Shown here: positions 59,825-64,000 of the stretch, piece by piece | How the letters are laid out: every line of letters starts with the position of its first letter | Numbering within the stretch: position 1 is the stretch's first letter | From: Acidobacteria bacterium Ga0074141 | Lineage (GTDB): Bacteria > Acidobacteriota > Blastocatellia > Pyrinomonadales > Pyrinomonadaceae | Direction: 5' to 3' | Length of the DNA: 64,000 nt | Assembly (NCBI GenBank): GCA_001464665.1 | Contig: LNDP01000023.1 | Location: 532,157 to 596,156, forward strand | Translations under genes and position numbers: made by a program | The notes under the pieces: generated by a model | Told to the model about the DNA's origin: nothing | Database searches by the model: none | The model's input: only the letters and a program-made list of their open reading frames with translations

Positions 59825-60997
59825 ATGTCATCCAGTATAAACAAGTCATTATCGGCCGAAACGATCATCATCGGCGGTGGGGTGGTTGGGGCTAGTGTTG
59901 CTTATCACCTGGCGGAGCGGGGCGCGGCGGATGTGCTGATCCTCGAACGCGAGGCCGAGCAGGGCCGCGGTTCCACCGGAGCGGCGACCGGCGGCGTCCG
60001 GGCGCAGTTTGAGACGGAGATCAACATCCGGATGTCCGTTTATTCGATCGATTTTTTCGAGAATTGGGATCACGATTGCGGCTATGAGCCCCGCGGGTAT
60101 CTCTTCTTTGCCACCGAACCCAAGCATTTTGCGTACCTTGAGCGGAACGTCGAGCTTCAGCGTCGGCTCGGTGTCAAAGGCGTGGAGACAGTCGGCCCGG
60201 AAGCGATCCGCGAAATGATCCCGGGAATGAACTGCGGCGACATCCTCGGCGGGAGCTTTGGCCGGCAGGATGGCTTCATCGATCCGCTCGCCGTGATGCG
60301 CGGCTTTACCGAGCGTGCTCTCAGCCGCGGAGCGAGGCTCGAAACGGGAACGCGGGTTTTTAAAATTCTCACCAATAACGGCCGCGTCACTGGGGTCGAA
60401 ACCGATACCGGCCGGATCGAGTGCGGCCGCGTCGTAGTGTGTACAGGTGCCTGGGCCTCCGAGCTTGCCGCCACCGCGGGCATCTCGCTCCCGGTCGAGC
60501 CTCTCCGTCGTCAGATCGTCTGGGCACGCTCGGCCGAGCCGCTGCCGCCGGGGCTGCCGATGGTCATCGACCTCGGAACCGGCTTCCACTTCCGCCCGGC
60601 GAAGAACTCCGACCGCGAACTGATGTTCGCCTACCCTGACCCCGACGAGCGGCCGTCCTTTAGCCGCGATCTCGACGATGCTTTTGTCGAGAAGATCCGC
60701 GAACGTGCCCGCCATCGCGCACCGTGGCTTTATGAGACCGAGGTCGTCCGCGAAAAATGCCGCGTCGGGCTTTACGAGAATACGCCCGACCACCACGCCA
60801 TCCTTGGCGGCTGCGAGGTCAAAGGACTCTATTTCGCCAATGGCTTCTCGGGCCACGGCGTGATGCACTCGCCCGCGACCGGCCGTGCCCTTTCCGAGAT
60901 AATTCTGGATGGCAAGGCGAGCTTTCTCGATGTCTCGATGCTCTCGCTCGCCCGCTTCGCCCGCGGCGAATTGCTCCACGAAACAGCTTTCATCTAG
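59825..60997 (+). CDS. FAD-dependent oxidoreductase (DAO/sarcosine oxidase-like)
   Basis: The 390-residue protein starts at MSSSINKSLS; an upstream TTG at 59804 is a poorer choice. FAD binds at IIIGGGVVGASVAYHLAERG, followed by TGAATGGVRAQF. Substrate-domain signatures include GYLFFAT, GRQDGFIDPLAVMRGF, VVVCTGAWASELA and the C-terminal GLYFANGFSGHGVMHSPATGR. The enzyme oxidises an amine or amino acid (sarcosine, glycine or proline type) and transfers electrons to oxygen or quinone; which one is not shown. It stands alone. Confidence 0.9.
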   Translation: MSSSINKSLSAETIIIGGGVVGASVAYHLAERGAADVLILEREAEQGRGSTGAATGGVRAQFETEINIRMSVYSIDFFENWDHDCGYEPRGYLFFATEPKHFAYLERNVELQRRLGVKGVETVGPEAIREMIPGMNCGDILGGSFGRQDGFIDPLAVMRGFTERALSRGARLETGTRVFKILTNNGRVTGVETDTGRIECGRVVVCTGAWASELAATAGISLPVEPLRRQIVWARSAEPLPPGLPMVIDLGTGFHFRPAKNSDRELMFAYPDPDERPSFSRDLDDAFVEKIRERARHRAPWLYETEVVREKCRVGLYENTPDHHAILGGCEVKGLYFANGFSGHGVMHSPATGRALSEIILDGKASFLDVSMLSLARFARGELLHETAFI

Positions 60998-61000
60998 AGA

Positions 61001-61040
61001 GTGTGAAGGTGAAAGAGTGAAAAGGTGGAAATGTGGAACA
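61001..61040. repeat. Octamer tandem array (5 units, GTGAAAAG type)
   Basis: Five 8-bp units: GTGTGAAG, GTGAAAGA, GTGAAAAG, GTGGAAAT and GTGGAACA. It begins 3 bp after the oxidoreductase stop codon. It is the only array in the window with a period of 8. Confidence 0.8.
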
Positions 61041-61063
61041 GTTCAAATGACGGAACGCTCCGC

Positions 61064-61091
61064 GTCTCCCCTTCTCCCTTTCTCATCTCCA
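61064..61091. repeat. Heptamer tandem array (4 units, CTTCTCC type)
   Basis: Four degenerate units: GTCTCCC, CTTCTCC, CTTTCTC and ATCTCCA. It lies 18 bp before the histone-deacetylase-like gene and 23 bp after the octamer array. Confidence 0.65.
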
Positions 61092-61109
61092 CTGCGGTAA
61101 AGTATCTCT

Positions 61110-62057
61110 ATGACAACGGCGATCGTTCATCACCCTATTTATGAAAAACACGAGACCGGCCCCGGCCATCCCGAGATGCCGGAGCGGTACCGCGTCGCCG
61201 TCGATGCTTTGCAGGCCGACGAGAATCTTTGGAATTCGCTCAAAGAGATAACGCCTGAAAAGGCGTCGCAGGGCTTGATCCAGGCGGCTCACTCCAAGGA
61301 ACATTTCAAGCGGGTCGAGGGAGCCTTCGCCAACGGGCTCCAGCGGCTCGATGCCGATACGACCATCTCGATGCAGTCCTTTGACGCCTCGCTTTTTGCC
61401 GCGGGCGGTGCCATCGCCGCGGTCGATGCCGTAATGCAGGGCGAGGCCCGCAATGCCTTTGTCGCCGTTCGCCCGCCGGGCCACCATGCGACCGCCGAGC
61501 ACGCGATGGGCTTTTGCATCTTCAACAACGTCGCCGTCGCCGCCCGCTATGCCCAAAATCGTTATAAGGAGATCGACCGCGTTGCCATCGTCGATTGGGA
61601 TGTCCACCACGGTAATGGAACTCAGGGCATTTTCTACACCGACCCGACCGTCTTCTTTTTCTCGATGCACCAATATCCGTGGTATCCCGGAACTGGTGCC
61701 CGCGGTGAAACCGGTCACGGTAAGGGCCTAGGCTCCACCTTAAACGTTCCGGTCAAGGCATTCACAAAAGCAATGGACCAGCGGTCAGGCTTCGACGCGG
61801 CGATCGGCGAGATCGCTTCAAAGATGAAGCCCGATCTGATCTTTCTCTCCGCCGGATTTGACGCTCACCGGACCGATCCGCTCGGCCAGCTCCAGCTTGA
61901 GGATCCGGATTTCGCGGCGATGACGCGGACGATGATGGAGTGGGCAGATGAGGCCTGCGGCGGCCGCCTCGTCTCCTGCCTTGAGGGCGGCTACAACCTT
62001 GAAACGCTCGGGCCGACCGTCCGCGAACACGTCGCAACACTTTCCCGTTCCAATTGA
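61110..62057 (+). CDS. Histone deacetylase family amidohydrolase
   Basis: Bacterial members of this zinc-dependent family deacetylate polyamines, acetoin-linked or other small substrates, or lysine. The 315-residue protein has the canonical active site: RPPGHHA with the His pair, CIFNNVAVAA, the zinc ligands in VDWDVHHGNGT, and LSAGFDAHRTDPLG with the second Asp. It ends with LEGGYNLETLG. The N-terminal YEKHETGPGHPEMPERY is typical of the class II/acetylpolyamine group. The natural substrate cannot be told from the sequence. Confidence 0.92.
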   Translation: MTTAIVHHPIYEKHETGPGHPEMPERYRVAVDALQADENLWNSLKEITPEKASQGLIQAAHSKEHFKRVEGAFANGLQRLDADTTISMQSFDASLFAAGGAIAAVDAVMQGEARNAFVAVRPPGHHATAEHAMGFCIFNNVAVAARYAQNRYKEIDRVAIVDWDVHHGNGTQGIFYTDPTVFFFSMHQYPWYPGTGARGETGHGKGLGSTLNVPVKAFTKAMDQRSGFDAAIGEIASKMKPDLIFLSAGFDAHRTDPLGQLQLEDPDFAAMTRTMMEWADEACGGRLVSCLEGGYNLETLGPTVREHVATLSRSN

Positions 62058-62128
62058 TTAACGCCGCGAATAGATGTGTGATAGTATTCCTCAATCCCAG
62101 AGAGATTTTCCCCGGAGCAGTGACTTTT

Positions 62129-62410
62129 ATGCCGGATGTTGAAACGATTTGCGTCCAATGTAAAGAGACCTTTCTTTTCACCGAAAAAGAACAGGAGATC
62201 TTTTATCAGCGGAATTTGATGTCGCCTCAGCGATGCCCACGCTGCCGGTCAAAAAAGGCCGCCATTAGCGAGGACGCACCGAAGCGTTTTGAAATTGTCT
62301 GCGACAACTGCGGAAAGCACGATCAGGTGCCTTTCCAACCAAAGGTCGGCCGGACCGTTTTCTGCCGCGAGTGCCACGAGGCGAGCCGCTCGCGGGGACG
62401 CCATGCCTAA
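62129..62410 (+). CDS. Zinc-ribbon protein (CxxC-x17-CxxC type)
   Basis: The 93-residue protein starts at MPDVETICVQC; earlier in-frame codons start with TTG inside the upstream gene. Four CxxC pairs are present: CVQC and CPRC form the first ribbon, with FLFTEKEQEIFYQRNLMSPQRC between them; CDNC and CREC form the second, with VPFQPKVGRTVF between. Both patterns are common small zinc-ribbon domains in many phyla. The function is unknown; a role in nucleic-acid binding is possible. Confidence 0.82.
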   Translation: MPDVETICVQCKETFLFTEKEQEIFYQRNLMSPQRCPRCRSKKAAISEDAPKRFEIVCDNCGKHDQVPFQPKVGRTVFCRECHEASRSRGRHA

Positions 62411-62453
62411 CGCTTGAACCAATCTTACCCGAAAGAGGTGATACGCAATCCTT

Positions 62454-63248
62454 ATGAGCTTTGAAAACGTTATCTACGAATTGAACGGCCATGTTGCCAC
62501 CATTAAATTGAACCGTCCCGATGCTCTCAATGCCCTATCATCGGGACTCGGACGCGATCTTAAGGCCGCGATAATCCAGGCGTCCAACGAGGGCGCACGG
62601 TGCATTGTTTTGACCGGTGAGGGCCGCTCGTTTTGTGCCGGCGGCGACCTTCGCGAGATGCAGCAGGTCGGGCAGGCCGAGGGCCGCATTGAGGCATTTC
62701 TCGATGCCCCGCTGAAGACCTTGCACGAGCTTATCAAGCTCATCCGCAATACGCCCGTGCCATTCGTAGCTGCGGTCAACGGCGTTTGCGCCGGAGCGGG
62801 AGTTAATCTTGCTCTAGCCTGCGACATCGTCTTCGCGGCCGATGACGCCGCCTTTCGCCAGGCATTTGTCCGCATCGGGCTTTCGCCGGACTGCGGCGGT
62901 ACCTTCTTTCTCCCGCGGGCGGTTGGCGAAAAGATCGCGACCGAGCTTTTCATGACCGGCGATTCGCTCTCGGCCGAACGAGCAGCCCAACTCGGAATGG
63001 TCAATCGGCTTGTCCCGGCCGCCGAACTCGTCCAGCAGACCCAGGAATTCGGTGCAAAACTCGCCGCCGGCCCGACAGGTTCTCTTGGCCGCATCAAGCG
63101 GATGATGAACGCCACTTTCTCAAACAGCCTCTTCCAGCAGCTTTCGCTCGAAGCGGAATGCCAGCTCGAATCGGGCCAGTCCGCCGACTTCCGCGAGGGC
63201 GTCACCGCATTTTTCGAAAAGCGGCCGCCGCACTTCACCGGACACTGA
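62454..63248 (+). CDS. Enoyl-CoA hydratase/isomerase family protein, PaaG-like
   Basis: The 264-residue protein has the crotonase fold: oxyanion-hole segments EGRSFCAGGDLREM and AAVNGVCAGAGVNLALACDIV. At the position where hydratases have catalytic Glu it has Asp (GLSPDCGGTFFLPRAVG), which is the pattern of PaaG, the ring 1,2-epoxyphenylacetyl-CoA isomerase. It may therefore be an isomerase in aromatic or fatty-acid breakdown. No other paa gene is next to it, so the substrate is uncertain. An intrinsic terminator follows. Confidence 0.88.
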   Translation: MSFENVIYELNGHVATIKLNRPDALNALSSGLGRDLKAAIIQASNEGARCIVLTGEGRSFCAGGDLREMQQVGQAEGRIEAFLDAPLKTLHELIKLIRNTPVPFVAAVNGVCAGAGVNLALACDIVFAADDAAFRQAFVRIGLSPDCGGTFFLPRAVGEKIATELFMTGDSLSAERAAQLGMVNRLVPAAELVQQTQEFGAKLAAGPTGSLGRIKRMMNATFSNSLFQQLSLEAECQLESGQSADFREGVTAFFEKRPPHFTGH

Positions 63249-63281
63249 GACTTTTTGTAACTTACTATTTTGTCAACACAT

Positions 63282-63313
63282 AAAGCCGGGCCCATGCCTG
63301 GCTTTTTCTTTTT
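63282..63313 (+). terminator. Intrinsic terminator after the PaaG-like gene
   Basis: Stem AAAGCCGGGC/GCCTGGCTTT with G-U pairs and a 4-nt loop, followed by TTTCTTTTT. Confidence 0.75.
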
Positions 63314-63360
63314 GACTGAGGTTAATTCAGAAAACCGGAGGCATAATTCCCTCTCCAGGG

Positions 63361-63415
63361 TTGACACCGGCCGGGCCATAAAATATCGTTCTTGCAATTG
63401 AAACTCATTTTCAAT
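63361..63415 (+). promoter_or_regulatory. Promoter and candidate Fur box of the TonB receptor
   Basis: TTGACA (63361-63366) and TATCGT (63384-63389) are 17 bp apart. Just downstream lies a near-perfect 19-bp palindrome ATTGAAACTCATTTTCAAT (63397-63415), which fits the 7-1-7 Fur pattern (TGAAACT-C-ATTTTCA). Its position over the start point suits iron-dependent repression. Confidence 0.55.
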
Positions 63416-63425
63416 AGATATTTTC

Positions 63426-64000
63426 ATGAATATGATATCAAACGATTTTTATCCAAGTCCGGACTCGAAGCTCCGGAGTCTCACGGCCCGCATTCTGACT
63501 GTCGCACTGATCGTTGTCTCGCTTGCCGCCGCCGCTTTCGGGCAGATGGCCGCAAATTCCGATTCAATTCGCGTTGCTGACGCGAACGGCTCACCGATCG
63601 CCGGAGCCGTTGTCTCGGCGACCAACTCCGCCGGGAGCACTCGGATAAACGCAGTCACGGGCACCGATGGCCGCTTCTCTTTTTCCGGGCTTCGCGGCGA
63701 AGTGATCCTCGTTGTCGCTGCCGATGGCTTTGCCCGCACCGAGCGGCGAATCGAACTTCCGGCCCAGTCCGCGATCGATATCGTTCTCTATCCGCAGCCG
63801 GTCGCGGCCGAGGTGATGGTCTCGTCAACGTATCTCGCCGGCACGGCCGCCAGCCTCGACGAGGTTCCCGGTGCGGTCGAACGCCTTGACCGCCAGATGC
63901 TCGAGTCGGCGCGTGTTTTCGATTTCTCCGAGGCTCTGAGAAAGATCTCCGGCGTCAACGTTCGCGATGAAGAGGGCTTCGGGCTCCGGCCAAATATCGG
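63426..64000 (+). CDS. TonB-dependent receptor (3' end missing)
   Basis: The frame opens at ATG 63426 and runs off the window, giving 191 residues. A signal peptide (about residues 20-38, ILTVALIVVSLAAAAFG) is followed by a carboxypeptidase-regulatory-like domain (about 42-115: VADANGSPIAGAVVSATNSAG, DGRFSFSGLRGEV). The start of the plug domain then appears (VPGAVERLDRQMLE, FSEALRKISGVNVRDEEGFGLRPNIG). Such receptors import iron chelates or other large solutes across the outer membrane. A candidate Fur box overlaps the promoter, pointing to iron, but the ligand is not shown. Confidence 0.9.
   Translation, partial: MNMISNDFYPSPDSKLRSLTARILTVALIVVSLAAAAFGQMAANSDSIRVADANGSPIAGAVVSATNSAGSTRINAVTGTDGRFSFSGLRGEVILVVAADGFARTERRIELPAQSAIDIVLYPQPVAAEVMVSSTYLAGTAASLDEVPGAVERLDRQMLESARVFDFSEALRKISGVNVRDEEGFGLRPNI

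Noticed and set aside
59849-60979. Open frame of 376 codons opposite the FAD oxidoreductase
   Set aside because: Mirror of a well-conserved coding frame; composition typical of antisense frames in GC-rich DNA.
1-64000. Transposases, integrases, attachment sites, prophage genes, tRNA and rRNA genes
   Set aside because: None was recognised on either strand; small RNAs without obvious structure could still have been missed by eye.

Overview
The window looks like a stretch of chromosome from a free-living, aerobic, Gram-negative bacterium of moderately high GC. The nearest fit is Acidobacteriota, probably the Blastocatellia/Pyrinomonadaceae group. That assignment is inferred from gene content and style: three FHA domains fused to an ABC transporter, kinase-PEGA-FGE fusions, carboxypeptidase-regulatory-like domains, pseudopilin-like domains, a TonB receptor and many zinc-ribbon proteins. 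No rRNA, tRNA, CRISPR array, transposase or prophage was seen. Most genes are housekeeping or envelope genes in short operons, often joined by ATGA overlaps.

Layout. 1-9.2 kb: 3' part of a type II NADH dehydrogenase, a secreted beta-propeller protein, several zinc-ribbon proteins, the 23S rRNA methyltransferase RlmB, a NYN-domain protein with a DUF2203 protein, and an RDD membrane protein. 9.2-19.3 kb: RqcH, a TlpA-like lipoprotein joined to a 3xFHA-ABC transporter, a two-gene phosphorelay (REC-histidine kinase plus REC with a degenerate HD-GYP domain), and a Ser/Thr kinase fused to PEGA and FGE-like domains. 19.5-27.9 kb: LeuRS, a HEAT-repeat protein, the ergothioneine pair egtB-egtD, birA and coaX. 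27.9-36 kb: amidase, metallo-beta-lactamase-fold hydrolase, a Ski2-type helicase remnant with only the second RecA domain, an M16 peptidase and two envelope proteins. 36-40.5 kb: queC, a class A beta-lactamase-like hydrolase, queE, a tandem pilin-like secreted protein and Hsp33. 40.8-48 kb: B12-dependent ribonucleotide reductase behind a predicted NrdR-controlled promoter, a NapH-like ferredoxin with TPRs, and a large secreted protein. 48-56 kb: two tandem paralogues combining FN3, di-heme cytochrome c peroxidase and FG-GAP repeats, then DacB and an RRM protein. 56-64 kb: a metallopeptidase-like protein, Mpl, a toxin-antitoxin-like pair, an FAD oxidoreductase, a histone-deacetylase-family amidohydrolase, a PaaG-like isomerase and the start of a TonB receptor behind a candidate Fur box.

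The most unusual signal is two kinds of short repeated DNA. (1) Ten arrays of 4-8 degenerate tandem units with a strict 7-bp (once 8-bp) period sit between genes, each with a different unit. One of them forms the last 11 codons of rlmB. (2) A small palindromic element with arms GTCAGAACCGCC and GCGGGCGGCCAGTTC occurs in tandem after 35.98 kb, where it ends a reading frame. It also occurs inside the egtB coding sequence, where one copy is split by a second GC-rich palindromic element. The result is a nested, in-frame insertion of about 36 codons between the two EgtB domains.
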